The notes beneath the pieces are model-generated. The model was not told where the DNA came from. It ran no database searches and saw nothing but the letters and a program-made list of their open reading frames with translations. From Tundrisphaera lichenicola (GTDB lineage Bacteria > Planctomycetota > Planctomycetia > Isosphaerales > Isosphaeraceae), in assembly GCF_051175385.1 (NCBI RefSeq), contig NZ_CP195106.1, positions 6,634,001-6,698,000 on the forward strand: a DNA stretch of 64,000 nucleotides, given 5' to 3'. The position numbers and the translations under genes were made by a program. Shown piece by piece: positions 51,201 to 59,468 of the stretch; position 1 is the first letter of the stretch, and the number at the start of each line of letters is the position of its first letter.

Positions 51201-51869
51201 CGGTCGATCGTCTGGACTTACCTGGCCCGTTGCCAACATTGCTGGGAAGATCTCAGACCGAAGGAAGCCGACCGGATCGTGCACCTGCTCGGGCAGAACA
51301 TGAACGAGGAGGCCGACAACGATAAGGATCTCCGACTCTGGGTCCGCGCCGTCCGGCGGGTCAGTAGCCCACCGAGCATCGAATCCGTAATCGAGCGAAT
51401 CGCCTACTGGAGGGCCAATACCGGCTCCCTCGATGCCAGCTATTACCTCTACGTGCTGAAGGCCATCCAGGCGATCGAGGGGTCGACCTTGGCCTTGGAC
51501 GAGAGCCTGAGATTCCTCGAAGAGTGCCGCAAGAAAGCGCAATTCCGCCGCAACCGCACCATCAGCTTCGAATGGCTGGGCCTTCAATCAGGCCTCGCAT
51601 CGCTCGTCCACCAGTCATCCCTGGGCCAGTGGCTTAAGGAGGCCGATTTCTGGGAGAACGTCGAGCCGCTGGCGAGAATCGGCGGGCGCATCGCGGAGAT
51701 CAAGACGCCGCAGGCCGGGTCGATCGACCTCGAATGCGGCCTCAAGGCGTTCTTCGTCCCGGCAAAGGGGGGCTATAGCCGCGGGCATTCGGAGAACCGT
51801 CCCGTGACCTTCTACCTGGGGTTCAGCTACGACGGCCTCCGGGCCTGGTCGGTCAAAAACCCTGAGTAA
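48201..51869 (+). CDS. SAMD9-like defence protein: AlbA_2/Schlafen, STAND NTPase, TPR, OB
   Basis: 1222 residues from ATG 48201 (frame open to 48111). Residues ~1-150 are an AlbA_2/Schlafen domain with EGESIDFKS and FIKDIICMVNT. A ~300-residue mixed segment follows, then a P-loop NTPase with the unusual Walker A of SAMD9 proteins (AAGAGGTTLAHRMLWDFR, near 480) and CVLLLVDGAR (near 530). Helical TPR-like repeats fill ~800-1060, and the end (ENRPVTFYLGFSYDGLRAW) matches the OB-like tail of SAMD9. Human SAMD9 is an antiviral tRNA-Phe anticodon nuclease through its AlbA_2 domain. A tRNA or nucleic-acid target here is inferred. It is a lone plus-strand cargo gene inside the prophage. Confidence 0.82.
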   Translation: MNGSDFERLLMRMEGESIDFKSDNYPNLSDEAKKIGFIKDIICMVNTPREGPAYIVTGVKKSTNGQPQLKGVSAHPDDADLQSQFAKWVQPHPRFSYEVVQFQGREFGVIVIPEDQSGPCYPIQEHGNVLKLKKLYFRRGSQNDAAAPDECHRIISWFESAGRSAGPPADESDLPWGEFCESVWRFDPSRRYVLFTTPLGEAEASSLSALGFYPWTAVFDLDPGSDRTGLLKAVMPSLESRRSLHLVTRGQDPLSDPSRGTVWFFARGLEGRPNSLVPEDRKKWRGMYRKEIEKQLDRISSEVSPAPITCVVLAYGSEYSDYLKYVLEWSGDVFQEAADYTIVTDVRDVMEDMAQDIGARLFTIPIAQLGHGLARLAPGRDASGDREIELPSSSGVPITPPAIELRWLEEELDLVCMSTSELPPNGREVGKDFLRGAPIAWCDLANHIDVERTKTGILKRIVDTELKRRPAVRINLYHAAGAGGTTLAHRMLWDFRHSYPCAILLRTTSPSETANRLDYLASQTGLCVLLLVDGARVAERQFDELYNHVSSRHLPVKFLQTVRRQEAQEDRKRTVYLASELDSTELNRFVVAFSREVPDRQRELEALAHVPERYKHTAFYFGLQAFGQDFLGLEPYVRERLSPLSEVQREIVGFTALAHHYAQRTIPQQAFAASLGVARNRSVRLDDGVLPPATRELLVEVDEDGGAWRPSHELIALEILVQLLAPGGGDRRIWKQRLSVWAIRFAEFCRGDDPVPGGELLEVARRAFVYRDNRDDLGTERSAAAKFSKLISDIPALEGQLECLRKLVELYPDEAHFLAHLGRFYYLVQKDYVLAIETIDRAIARQREDHLLHHMRGMAVRSQLYQVLQEKKSISEAVALAKIASDSFQKARELAPDDVHGYISETQMLIRLLDFCGANFLGGMLGYLASKDADRDIRDALDRAEDLLDQVHRFREGEDPDYYEERCRADLDRLHGRTESALQVWDSLLSRKGVYQPSVRRSIVWTYLARCQHCWEDLRPKEADRIVHLLGQNMNEEADNDKDLRLWVRAVRRVSSPPSIESVIERIAYWRANTGSLDASYYLYVLKAIQAIEGSTLALDESLRFLEECRKKAQFRRNRTISFEWLGLQSGLASLVHQSSLGQWLKEADFWENVEPLARIGGRIAEIKTPQAGSIDLECGLKAFFVPAKGGYSRGHSENRPVTFYLGFSYDGLRAWSVKNPE

Positions 51870-51906
51870 AGCGCACGCCGCTCAGGCCGATGGATGACGA
51901 TTGTCG

Positions 51907-54087
51907 TCACCTCAACACCCTGTACCGATACGCCTTCTTCGTCGCCGTCTCGACCTCCTCCCGCTCTATTTCGCCCATCTCGATCAGGCTGGCGATGATC
52001 TCGTTGCGGTCTCTGAACTTCATGTTCCGGGTCCGGTTGATCAGTGTCCGGCTGTCGAGCCACTGGCCCTTGCCGTCCCTGATCGCCCTGAGCACGGCGT
52101 TTAATGCCCGTTCGTAATCGTTCTCGGCGACATTCTGCTTCACCGCCTCGGCCATATAGGCGGCGCAGTGGTCCGCCACGGCGATACCCCACCGCATGGC
52201 CTCCAATCCGATCGTGTCTCCGTCATGGGCTGCCAAAGCCAGCTTGATGGCGTGCTCGGCGGAGCGGGCGTAGATAGCCGAGAGACCGGTCCGGTTCGCC
52301 GATTCCTCGGCGGCACGGCGGCGCATGGCCTCGGCGTAGACGGTCAGCAGTTGCTCGGCCTCCGCCTCGTAGCTGACCACCATCGGGCTGATCCTTAACA
52401 CCCCGTCTATGTTCCCGCGCGGGTCGTAGTTGCTCGGGGCGTCCTTCCATCGCCTCACCTCGAGGACCAGGTCCTCGGGCGGGTCGTTCACATCCCCCGC
52501 CGGCGTCGCGGGCTTCAGGGTGTAGTCCTTCGACTCGAACACCAGCCACCGGGCCAGGAAGCCGTCGATCGCGTCGTCCGACGTCAGGGTCTGAAAGAAT
52601 CGCTCAGGGACGGTCGTGGCGTAGACCGAGAGGCAGGGCTGCTCGATCGGCGTCCGCTTCATCTTGCCGTCATGGTTCGCGTATTGGACCCCGGCGTACA
52701 TGCTCTTGGCCGAAGAGAATAGCTCAACCAGGTAGGTCAGGATGTCCCGCTGGTGGCTGCCGGCGTTCTTGTGCGTCAGGTTCTTCAGCACGCGGCCGAA
52801 CTCGTCCCAGAGCACAAGGCACTTGCCGCCGCCCTCCCGGAGGGCCGTCAGCATGCCCGCACCGCTTGCCGGGGTGCCCCCGACAAGCCCGTCGAGCCCC
52901 GACCTGCAGAGGAGCGTCGTGACGCAGTCGCGGGCGTGGTCCTTGCCGGCGCCGCTCGGAGCGAGGCCCATCGAGTAGAAATTTGTCCGCAATCTGGTCG
53001 GAGACTGGACCTTGTGGCTCATGGCCGCGCCGGCTGCCGTGATCGCGGCGGCGACGGCGAGCATGGGTTGCGGGTAAATCGAGGTCGCGTTGATCCAGCG
53101 GGCGATCCTACCGACCAGGCCCGGAGGGTTCAGGATGCTGGCCGCGGGATCGGGCGAGGAGTCCACGCGGCCCACTACGAAAGGGCGGAGGTTACCGCCT
53201 TCCTCGATCTCGACCTGCGGCAGGTCGGCTCGGTCGGGGACCCGGCGGGGATGGATGTAGCCGTGGTCCATCGCCGTGTAAAAGAGGCTCGCGATCGTGA
53301 TGTCCCCCCGGTTGAAGCTCCGCCACCGCTTCGGAATCTCCGGCCCGGAATATTTCGGGCTGGTCGACGACCACTGGTCCCAGAGCTCCATCCCCCGATC
53401 TCCCAGGTGTTGCCGCAGGGCCATGCCCATCCTGATCCAGACGTCGTAATCGTCGGCCGGGATGCAACGAAGGGCTTCGGCGATGTCCGCGAGATCCGTC
53501 TCCCGATACGGGTCGTGAAAGTTCAGCCGTGGAGCGGCCTTGACCGGCTCCGGGCGGAACAAGGAGGCGATCACCTGCATGGAGGCGGCCGGGATCTCAG
53601 GGAGATCGCTCGGAGCGATGTCGGCCAGCGTCAGCAGCGTGACCCACTCGTACGAGCCCCCGGACGGGTGCAGGGACGGCGGAAGGACGGTCTGGCGTCC
53701 CTCGGAAAGGACGTCGAGCACACGCGTGCCCCTGACGCTGTAGCCGTGGCTGCGCTGGCCGGAATACCGGTAAAACGCCGTGAAGCCCTTGGCTCCGCGT
53801 TTCTTGACCGGGGAGTCCGGGATTACCGCGAGGATACTGGCGTGCAGGCGGTCGACATCGTCGTCGAAGTCGAGTGCCATGACGCCGCTTGCCGAGCCGA
53901 GGCAAAGGCCTACGTTCGAGGCCACCCATCCCATCCAGCGGGCGTGCTCCTCGTCGGTGGGCAATCGGCTGCAGAACTCCGACCAGCGGTCGATGGTGGG
54001 GTATTTCTGGGTGGGTGCGAGCGGGATGACTGAGTAACCGCGGGTGCGAAGGTCGGGAGCGGCGAGTTGAAAGGGGCTTCGGGTCAT
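51907..54087 (-). CDS. Primase-polymerase/helicase (Prim-Pol, PriCT, DUF3987-like)
   Basis: 726 residues from ATG 54087 (overlapping the previous stop). The N-terminal primase-polymerase domain has GVMALDFDDDV (metal Asp) and VLPPSLHPSGGSYEW. A PriCT-type middle part reads IAEALRCIPADDYDVWIRMG. The C-terminal part is a DUF3987-like helicase/ATPase with MGLAPSGAGKDHARD as Walker A. Such proteins start phage or plasmid DNA replication by making primers and unwinding. It is the strongest replication gene in the window and lies about 4 kb from the iteron cluster. Confidence 0.88.
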   Translation of the reverse strand: MTRSPFQLAAPDLRTRGYSVIPLAPTQKYPTIDRWSEFCSRLPTDEEHARWMGWVASNVGLCLGSASGVMALDFDDDVDRLHASILAVIPDSPVKKRGAKGFTAFYRYSGQRSHGYSVRGTRVLDVLSEGRQTVLPPSLHPSGGSYEWVTLLTLADIAPSDLPEIPAASMQVIASLFRPEPVKAAPRLNFHDPYRETDLADIAEALRCIPADDYDVWIRMGMALRQHLGDRGMELWDQWSSTSPKYSGPEIPKRWRSFNRGDITIASLFYTAMDHGYIHPRRVPDRADLPQVEIEEGGNLRPFVVGRVDSSPDPAASILNPPGLVGRIARWINATSIYPQPMLAVAAAITAAGAAMSHKVQSPTRLRTNFYSMGLAPSGAGKDHARDCVTTLLCRSGLDGLVGGTPASGAGMLTALREGGGKCLVLWDEFGRVLKNLTHKNAGSHQRDILTYLVELFSSAKSMYAGVQYANHDGKMKRTPIEQPCLSVYATTVPERFFQTLTSDDAIDGFLARWLVFESKDYTLKPATPAGDVNDPPEDLVLEVRRWKDAPSNYDPRGNIDGVLRISPMVVSYEAEAEQLLTVYAEAMRRRAAEESANRTGLSAIYARSAEHAIKLALAAHDGDTIGLEAMRWGIAVADHCAAYMAEAVKQNVAENDYERALNAVLRAIRDGKGQWLDSRTLINRTRNMKFRDRNEIIASLIEMGEIEREEVETATKKAYRYRVLR

Positions 54088-54278
54088 ACGGCGGGGACCG
54101 GAGCAGGAGCTACGGTCTGTTCCGACACCCATTGCTCCACCTGGGAGCGAATGAATCGCTTGCGTTTCCCCACCACGATGTAGGGTGGGTGAGGGTCTCC
54201 CCGATCGAGCATATTCCATAGCTGATCGTAGGAAACCTTCAAGAACTCAGCGGTTTGAGCCAGGGTCCATAGTTCCAT
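54084..54278 (-). CDS. Excisionase-like helix-turn-helix protein
   Basis: 64 residues from ATG 54278 with GGAGAAAATGAG just upstream. MELWTLAQTAEFLKVSYDQLW followed by PYIVVGKRKRFIRSQVEQWV is the HTH_17/MerR-like excisionase pattern. It overlaps the primase gene by ATGA, so it may regulate the replication operon or act in excision. No integrase is nearby. Confidence 0.83.
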   Translation of the reverse strand: MELWTLAQTAEFLKVSYDQLWNMLDRGDPHPPYIVVGKRKRFIRSQVEQWVSEQTVAPAPVPAV

Positions 54279-54380
54279 CTCATTTTCTCCAAAATAGTTG
54301 TTGCGCTTCCAAAATATTCCATATAGTTTGTTCATACTTGAATTAAATGACTTATGCAACAACCAACTTATGGAGCCTTT

Positions 54381-54770
54381 ATGGATGAAAGCACAAAGCA
54401 GCAACTCGCCCTTCTCACCGATGCGTGGAAGATCGAAAAGCAGAACGAAAGCGACGCGAACGCCCGCCGCATTGCCATCGAATCCCAGATTTATGAATTG
54501 ACTCAGTCCGAACTGCCGGACAAGGGCACGTACACGCTCCCGACGGGCATGAAGATCGCCACCGGCTTCTCGGAGGAGTGGTCGCAGGAGCAGCTCAACG
54601 CCGCGTACCAGGAATGGAACGCCTCGGTTCCGTTCCCGTTTACCGGCACCTGGAAGCCGGACGGCAAGGCCATCAGCTACCTGCGTGAGAATCTGCCGGA
54701 GGCATATAAGAAGATCCAGCCCGCCCTGACGCTCAAGCCGAAAAAGCCGGCGTTCAGCGTGAAGGAATAG
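54381..54770 (+). CDS. Early phage protein, unknown
   Basis: 129 residues from ATG 54381 (GGAG five bases upstream). Helical N-terminus (MDESTKQQLALLTDAWKIEK), a beta central part (YTLPTGMKIATGFSEEW) and a Lys/Pro-rich end. It is the first gene of the plus-strand recombination operon, divergent from the excisionase-like gene across a short AT-rich gap. Not recognised. Confidence 0.65.
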   Translation: MDESTKQQLALLTDAWKIEKQNESDANARRIAIESQIYELTQSELPDKGTYTLPTGMKIATGFSEEWSQEQLNAAYQEWNASVPFPFTGTWKPDGKAISYLRENLPEAYKKIQPALTLKPKKPAFSVKE

Positions 54771-54774
54771 AGTG

Positions 54775-55164
54775 ATGGGTAAGCGGAACAAAATCAGGAA
54801 AGCAACCAACGACGCTGTGACTTTGCCCATGCTCGTCAAGCGGACGGATATCCTGAAAAACGCCGGTTACGACAAGCCGAAGTGGATCGGCTTCTGCGAA
54901 ACGCTGCTGGACCGTGGTTACATACTGACGCTCTATGAGGCACGCCAGACGTTCTCCAAATACATCACAGTATCTATGGCAGGTCACAAACCGTTCAAAG
55001 TCCGCTTCAGCAATCACAAGCCTATTGCCCAGCGAGAGCTAAACGGCGACTGCGATTTCTTCGTAGGCGTCACGAATCTTTGTGTGACGAATACTTCGCA
55101 GGCCTTGATCGCTGTCGAAAAGCACTTCCAACAAGAACCAACGAAAGGAACAACCAATGCTTAA
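54775..55164 (+). CDS. Early phage protein, unknown
   Basis: 129 residues from ATG 54775 (a GTG codon precedes it). Begins MGKRNKIRKATNDAVTLPML; contains a helical part (KPKWIGFCETLLDRGYILTL). It overlaps the ATPase gene by eight bases (ATGCTTAA). A DNA-binding accessory of the recombination module is possible; no motif is visible. Confidence 0.65.
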   Translation: MGKRNKIRKATNDAVTLPMLVKRTDILKNAGYDKPKWIGFCETLLDRGYILTLYEARQTFSKYITVSMAGHKPFKVRFSNHKPIAQRELNGDCDFFVGVTNLCVTNTSQALIAVEKHFQQEPTKGTTNA

Positions 55165-55942
55165 CCTCTCTGAAATCAAAGCCTCCCGAGTCATCCTCCC
55201 GCCGCGCATAGTGCTCTACGGACCGCCGAAGATCGGCAAAACGACCTTCGCCGCCGACATCGAGGGCGCCATCATCCTCGACATAGAGGGCGGATCAGGT
55301 GCCCTGAACGTTGCTCGTGTCGCCAAGGATAAGCTCACGTCCTACGGCGACGTGATCGGCGCTGTCGAGGCCCTCTACACGCAGGAGCACCCGTTCTCCA
55401 CTGTCATCCTCGATTCGGCCGACTGGCTCGAAGCTCTGATTTTCCAGCAGGTAGCGGCCGAGGCCGGAAAGAAATCCATCGAAGATATCGGCTATGGCGC
55501 GGGGTACGTCGCCGGGGTCAACCTCTGGAAACAGCTCTTCGACGGATTGACCGCCCTGCGCAACGACAAGGGAATGGCCGTGGTTCTGATTGCCCACGAC
55601 CAGGTGAAGCGCTACGACAACCCGCTGACCGATTCCTACGACCGTCACCAACTCAAGCTGCACGCCAAGTCCGCCGCCATCCTCACGGAATGGTCGGACT
55701 GCCTGCTGTTCGCGAATCAGGACGTCTACATCGACGCGAAGGATGTGGGCTTCAAAAAGAAAGTCACCAAGGGCCGGGCCGGCGATCGTGTTCTCCACAC
55801 GGTCGAGAGCCCAGCCTTTATGGCTGGCAACCGGTATGGTCTCCCCGCCGAGCTGCCGTTCTCATGGGGAGCGTTTAATGAGGCGATGACAGCGGCTTTG
55901 TCTGAACCTCCGGCTTCCGAGGCGAGTGCCGAGGCAGCGTAA
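55157..55942 (+). CDS. Sak4-like RecA-fold ATPase (phage recombination)
   Basis: 261 residues. Walker A IVLYGPPKIGKTTFAADI near the N-terminus, IILDIEGGSGAL, Walker B STVILDSADWLEAL and VVLIAHDQVKRYDNPL match the Sak4 group of phage RecA-like annealases. Sak4 works with a ssDNA-binding protein to promote strand annealing. The next gene (DUF669) is that usual partner. Start has AAAGGAAC upstream. Confidence 0.88.
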   Translation: MLNLSEIKASRVILPPRIVLYGPPKIGKTTFAADIEGAIILDIEGGSGALNVARVAKDKLTSYGDVIGAVEALYTQEHPFSTVILDSADWLEALIFQQVAAEAGKKSIEDIGYGAGYVAGVNLWKQLFDGLTALRNDKGMAVVLIAHDQVKRYDNPLTDSYDRHQLKLHAKSAAILTEWSDCLLFANQDVYIDAKDVGFKKKVTKGRAGDRVLHTVESPAFMAGNRYGLPAELPFSWGAFNEAMTAALSEPPASEASAEAA

Positions 55943-55972
55943 CTACATATCAACCTACGAAAGGAAATACTT

Positions 55973-56488
55973 ATGGCATTTTTAGGACAAGAATTTAATG
56001 CAGAAGCTATCGAACCCTCGAAACCTCGCGAGAACATCCCCCCGGGATGGTACAAGGCAATCATCGAAGCCAGTGACGTGAAGCCGACCAAGAAGGCGGC
56101 CGAAGCTCAGCAATACGGCTCCGAGGGAGCGAACGACCGTCTTCTCGCTATGACGTTCAAGGTGATTGAGGGAGCCTTCGACGGCGCCCTGATCTTCAAC
56201 AACCTCAACATCGTCAACAGCAACCCGGTCGCCCAGGAAATCGCACAGAAGGATTTCTCGGCGATCTGCCACGCGATCGGCAAGCTGCGCGTAAAGGACT
56301 CGAACGAGTTGCATAACCGCCCGCTGATGATCAAAGTGGATGTCGAGAAGAAGGAAGGCTACAACGCGCGCAATATCATCAAGGGCTACGAAGCCGTTGG
56401 TGGTGCTTCGTCTGCCTCTGCTCCGGCTTCGACCGGCACGGCAGCCGCTACCGGGGCGAAAGCCGCCCCGGCCTGGGCGAAGAAGTAG
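55973..56488 (+). CDS. DUF669 phage single-stranded DNA-binding protein
   Basis: 171 residues: IPPGWYKAIIEASDVKPTKKA, LLAMTFKVIEGAFDGALIFNN and NIVNSNPVAQEIAQKDFSAI are the DUF669 pattern, an OB-like ssDNA-binding phage family. The C-terminus is Ala/Ser-rich linker. GAAAGGAAATACTT precedes the ATG. Works with Sak4. Confidence 0.9.
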   Translation: MAFLGQEFNAEAIEPSKPRENIPPGWYKAIIEASDVKPTKKAAEAQQYGSEGANDRLLAMTFKVIEGAFDGALIFNNLNIVNSNPVAQEIAQKDFSAICHAIGKLRVKDSNELHNRPLMIKVDVEKKEGYNARNIIKGYEAVGGASSASAPASTGTAAATGAKAAPAWAKK

Positions 56489-56489
56489 C

Positions 56490-57230
56490 ATGGCCCTGAT
56501 CCCCGAAGTGGTTGACCCCACCCTCGCGGCGATCGACCGGGAGTTGGAGCGGAGAGCGGCGTTAGCGCCGCGCCGCTCCTACCTCGGGGCGTCCGCAATC
56601 GGTGAAGAGTGCGAGCGGAAGCTCTGGTACTCGATCCGGCCCGAGGTTCCGCGCCTGCCGTTCAACGCGGCCAGCCTCAAGCGGTTCGAGGACGGACACC
56701 GCGGCGAGGCGGTCATGGCCGAGCGTCTGCGGATGGTTCCGGGCGTCGAGTTATGGACGGAGGACGAGCAGACCGGCGGCCAGATCGGCGGGACTCTGTT
56801 CGACGGGCGATTCGGCTGGCACGTCGACGGAGTGATCAGGGGGCTGCTGCAGGCACCGGGTACCTCCCATGTCTGGGAACACAAGCAGGTCGGCCAGAAG
56901 AAATACGACGAGTTGCGGAAGCTGAAGGCCACGGTGGGCGAGAAGGCGTCGCTGGCCGCGTGGGATCCCGTCTATTACGCGCAAAGCGTCCTCTACATGG
57001 AGTTACTCGACCTTAACCGCCACTACCTGACGGTGAGCACGCCCGGGGGAAGAGAGTTCGATTCCTGCCGGACCGAGGCCAACCCGGTGATGGCCAAGGC
57101 GCTCCTGGCCAAGGCCCAGCGAATTCTGTCCGCTGCTTCGCCCCCGGCCCGGTTGAGCGAGAGGCCCGAGTTTTTCAAATGCAAATGGTGCGATTTTCGT
57201 GATGCGTGCCATGGTCAATTTGCGTCCTGA
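56490..57230 (+). CDS. Cas4-like PD-(D/E)XK exonuclease with Fe-S cysteines
   Basis: 246 residues from ATG 56490. Cysteine in GEECERKLWY plus the terminal CKWCDFRDAC make a Cas4/AddB-type four-Cys cluster. Nuclease residues are WHVDGVI and WEHKQVG (E-x-K). It should resect DNA ends for the Sak4/DUF669 pair. Not a CRISPR protein here: no repeats or cas genes are present. Confidence 0.88.
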   Translation: MALIPEVVDPTLAAIDRELERRAALAPRRSYLGASAIGEECERKLWYSIRPEVPRLPFNAASLKRFEDGHRGEAVMAERLRMVPGVELWTEDEQTGGQIGGTLFDGRFGWHVDGVIRGLLQAPGTSHVWEHKQVGQKKYDELRKLKATVGEKASLAAWDPVYYAQSVLYMELLDLNRHYLTVSTPGGREFDSCRTEANPVMAKALLAKAQRILSAASPPARLSERPEFFKCKWCDFRDACHGQFAS

Positions 57231-57232
57231 CC

Positions 57233-58921
57233 ATGCAGCTTCGCGACTATCAGCAACGCGCCATCGAAGGTCTGTTTCAGTATTTCGAGCACGCCTCCGG
57301 CAATCCCCTGATCGTCGCCCCGACCGGCAGCGGGAAGAGCGTCATCATCGGGGCGCTCTGCAAACTCATCCTTGAGACATGGCCCGACCAGAGGCTGATG
57401 GTCCTGAGCCACGTCAAGGAACTGCTGGAGCAGAACTACGGGAAGATCGTCTCGTTCTGGCCAAAGGCGCCCGCCGGTCTCTACTCCGCCGGGCTGGGCC
57501 AGAAATCGCCCCGCGACCCGATCACCGTCGCGAGCATCCAGTCGGCCTTCCGAAAGCCCCATATCTTCGGCTGGCGCGACCTCCTTCTCATTGACGAGTG
57601 CCACCTTCTCTCGCCGGACTCGGACGGCATGTACCGCCAGTTCATCGACGGCCTCAAGGAGATCAATCCTCGACTCAAAGTGGTCGGGCTGACTGCTACC
57701 GCCTACCGGCTGAAAACAGGAATGCTTCACGAGGGAAAGGGACGCCTGTTCACGGACATCGCCGTCGAGATTTCACTTCAGGAGCTGCTCGAGGCCGGGC
57801 ACATCAGCCCGCTCATCAGCAAATCCTCGGTCGTGCAGGCCGACCTCTCCGAAGTCGGCATGATCGCCGGGGAGTTCAACGCCCGCGACTCCGAAACGGC
57901 GATGGACAAGGAGGCCCTGACCGCAGCCGCCCTGGACGAGGTCTTCGCCTTGGCGGGGGACCGCAGGTCGTGGCTCTTCTTCTGCGCCGGGGTCGGACAT
58001 GCCGAGCACGTCGCGGAGGCTCTGCGATTGCGGGGCGTGGACGCGGCTACCGTGACAGGTGAAACGCCGGACGAAGAGCGTGACGCGATCCTGAAGGCGT
58101 TCAAGGCAGGGACACTACGGGCAGTCACGAACGCCAACGTGCTCACCACGGGGTTTGACGCCCCGAACATCGACCTGCTCGTCCTTCTACGTCCGACGAC
58201 CTCCCCGGGGCTCTACACGCAGATCCTGGGCAGGGGCATGAGGACGGCCCCAGGAAAGCGGAATTGCCTCGTGCTCGACTACGCCGGGAACATCGAGCGG
58301 CACGGTCCGATCACCCACGTCAAACCGCCCCGGGCGGCCGGAACCCGAGGGAAACGGGAGTCGCACGAGCGATCCTGCCTGATTTGCCCAGATTGCCGCA
58401 TGGCGTCCCCGCTGGGGGCTCTCGAGTGCGCCGATTGCGGCCGGGAGTTCACCCCGCCTGAGCGGATCAACCACGGTACGACTGCGAGCACAGGGGAAGT
58501 CATGGCGTTGGGCGACCTCCCGCAGCCATACCTCGGCGAATGGATGAGGGTCGATTCGGTAAGCTACCACAAGCACGAAAAGCCCGATAAGATTCCGACG
58601 ATGCGGGTCGAGTACCACTGCGGCATCAACACTTACCGGGAGTGGATCTGCCTCGAACATGCGCCCGGGTTCGCTCGCGGGAAAGCGGTCGACTGGTGGA
58701 AGAGACGCAGCCCGGTCGAGCCGCCGGACAGTATCGGGATCGCGCTCTATTACGCAGATGCGTTGAAGAAAACCTTCGCCATTCGGGTGAAGAAGGGAGA
58801 GAAATTTTGGGAGATAACAGGATATGACCTCACAGGATTCACAATTACTGAGCCCGCAGAAGAAACAGGAGCTGATACAGGGGCTCAAGAGCCTATTGAT
58901 TTTCTTGGAGAGCCTTACTGA
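57233..58921 (+). CDS. SF2 DEAD/DEAH helicase (RadD-like) with zinc finger
   Basis: 562 residues from ATG 57233. Motifs in order: MQLRDYQQRAIEGL (Q-motif), VAPTGSGKSVIIGAL (I), LLIDECHLL (II, DECH), GLTATAYRL (III), LTTGFDAPNIDLLVLLRPTT and GRGMRTAPGKRNCLVLD (V-VI). A zinc finger (CPDC...CADCG) follows, then an accessory domain. It resembles E. coli RadD/YejH. It starts two bases after the nuclease stop, completing the recombination module. Confidence 0.9.
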   Translation: MQLRDYQQRAIEGLFQYFEHASGNPLIVAPTGSGKSVIIGALCKLILETWPDQRLMVLSHVKELLEQNYGKIVSFWPKAPAGLYSAGLGQKSPRDPITVASIQSAFRKPHIFGWRDLLLIDECHLLSPDSDGMYRQFIDGLKEINPRLKVVGLTATAYRLKTGMLHEGKGRLFTDIAVEISLQELLEAGHISPLISKSSVVQADLSEVGMIAGEFNARDSETAMDKEALTAAALDEVFALAGDRRSWLFFCAGVGHAEHVAEALRLRGVDAATVTGETPDEERDAILKAFKAGTLRAVTNANVLTTGFDAPNIDLLVLLRPTTSPGLYTQILGRGMRTAPGKRNCLVLDYAGNIERHGPITHVKPPRAAGTRGKRESHERSCLICPDCRMASPLGALECADCGREFTPPERINHGTTASTGEVMALGDLPQPYLGEWMRVDSVSYHKHEKPDKIPTMRVEYHCGINTYREWICLEHAPGFARGKAVDWWKRRSPVEPPDSIGIALYYADALKKTFAIRVKKGEKFWEITGYDLTGFTITEPAEETGADTGAQEPIDFLGEPY

Positions 58922-59048
58922 AAAGCGGTCTTGCAACACCTGCGAGAACTGGAAGAACGGCCTCTGCACGCTCGCCCAGGCGGTGCCGCCCTCAGACGTT
59001 CAGGCTAACGGATGCGAGGCGTGGGTCTTCGATAAAATACCGTTCTAA
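58824..59048 (+). CDS. Small Cys-rich (zinc-binding) phage protein
   Basis: 74 residues, the first 98 bases inside the 3' end of the helicase gene in another frame. CNTCENWKNGLCTLA and NGCEAWVF form a four-Cys pattern typical of small phage zinc proteins. The helical start (SPQKKQELIQGLKSLLIFLE) is amphipathic. Overlap by one frame is common in phage operons. Its end overlaps the convergent VRR-NUC gene by 57 bases. Confidence 0.6.
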   Translation: MTSQDSQLLSPQKKQELIQGLKSLLIFLESLTEKRSCNTCENWKNGLCTLAQAVPPSDVQANGCEAWVFDKIPF

Positions 59049-59336
59049 ATCGGCGGCACTTCGCGCGACGACGTAAACGCCGCCGTTCTTCTCGATCATG
59101 GTCTGGAAGAGTTTCTGCTGCTTCGACTGCCTGCCAGCAGGCGTCTTGCACTCGACGGAGAGGAACAGCCCGTTCGGCAGGACGCCGAGAATATCCCCGC
59201 TGCCCGGGTGGCCGTAGCGAATCCAGCGGCCATCCAGCTTGCAGGCGCCGGTGTTGTTCCTCCAGGCGAAGATCCGGCGAAGGGCCAGCCATTCGAGGCA
59301 CTGGGCGACGACGGCCGATTCCGACGGCCCGATCAT
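58992..59336 (-). CDS. VRR-NUC nuclease
   Basis: 114 residues with AVVAQCLEWLALRRIFAWRN at the start, YGHPGSGDILGVLPNG and LSVECKTPAGRQSKQQKLF: the GD and E-x-K catalytic residues of the VRR-NUC fold, found in phage replication modules as structure-specific nucleases. It reads opposite to the recombination operon and is the last gene of a minus-strand group with SelO. Confidence 0.88.
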   Translation of the reverse strand: MIGPSESAVVAQCLEWLALRRIFAWRNNTGACKLDGRWIRYGHPGSGDILGVLPNGLFLSVECKTPAGRQSKQQKLFQTMIEKNGGVYVVARSAADLERYFIEDPRLASVSLNV

Positions 59337-59425
59337 GGGTTGGGCGATGGCTGCCTGAATCGGTTGGCGACATTCTGGACGGTCGTCAACGGCTGGCCGA
59401 ATACAGGATCAAGCTGCGGAGTCAT
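59333..59425 (-). CDS. Tiny protein coupled to VRR-NUC
   Basis: A 30-residue frame MTPQLDPVFGQPLTTVQNVA whose stop overlaps the VRR-NUC start as ATGA. It lies in the short gap between SelO and the nuclease. Length is minimal and there is no clear ribosome site, so it may be only a leader; the coupling is the only support. Confidence 0.3.
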   Translation of the reverse strand: MTPQLDPVFGQPLTTVQNVANRFRQPSPNP

Positions 59426-59468
59426 CCCAAAGGCGTAGCGCAGAATCGCACGCCAGTCAATCGCTCGC

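Noticed and set aside
56490..57230. CRISPR-associated Cas4 role for the nuclease.
   Set aside because: No CRISPR repeats or other cas genes in the window; it lies in a phage recombination operon.
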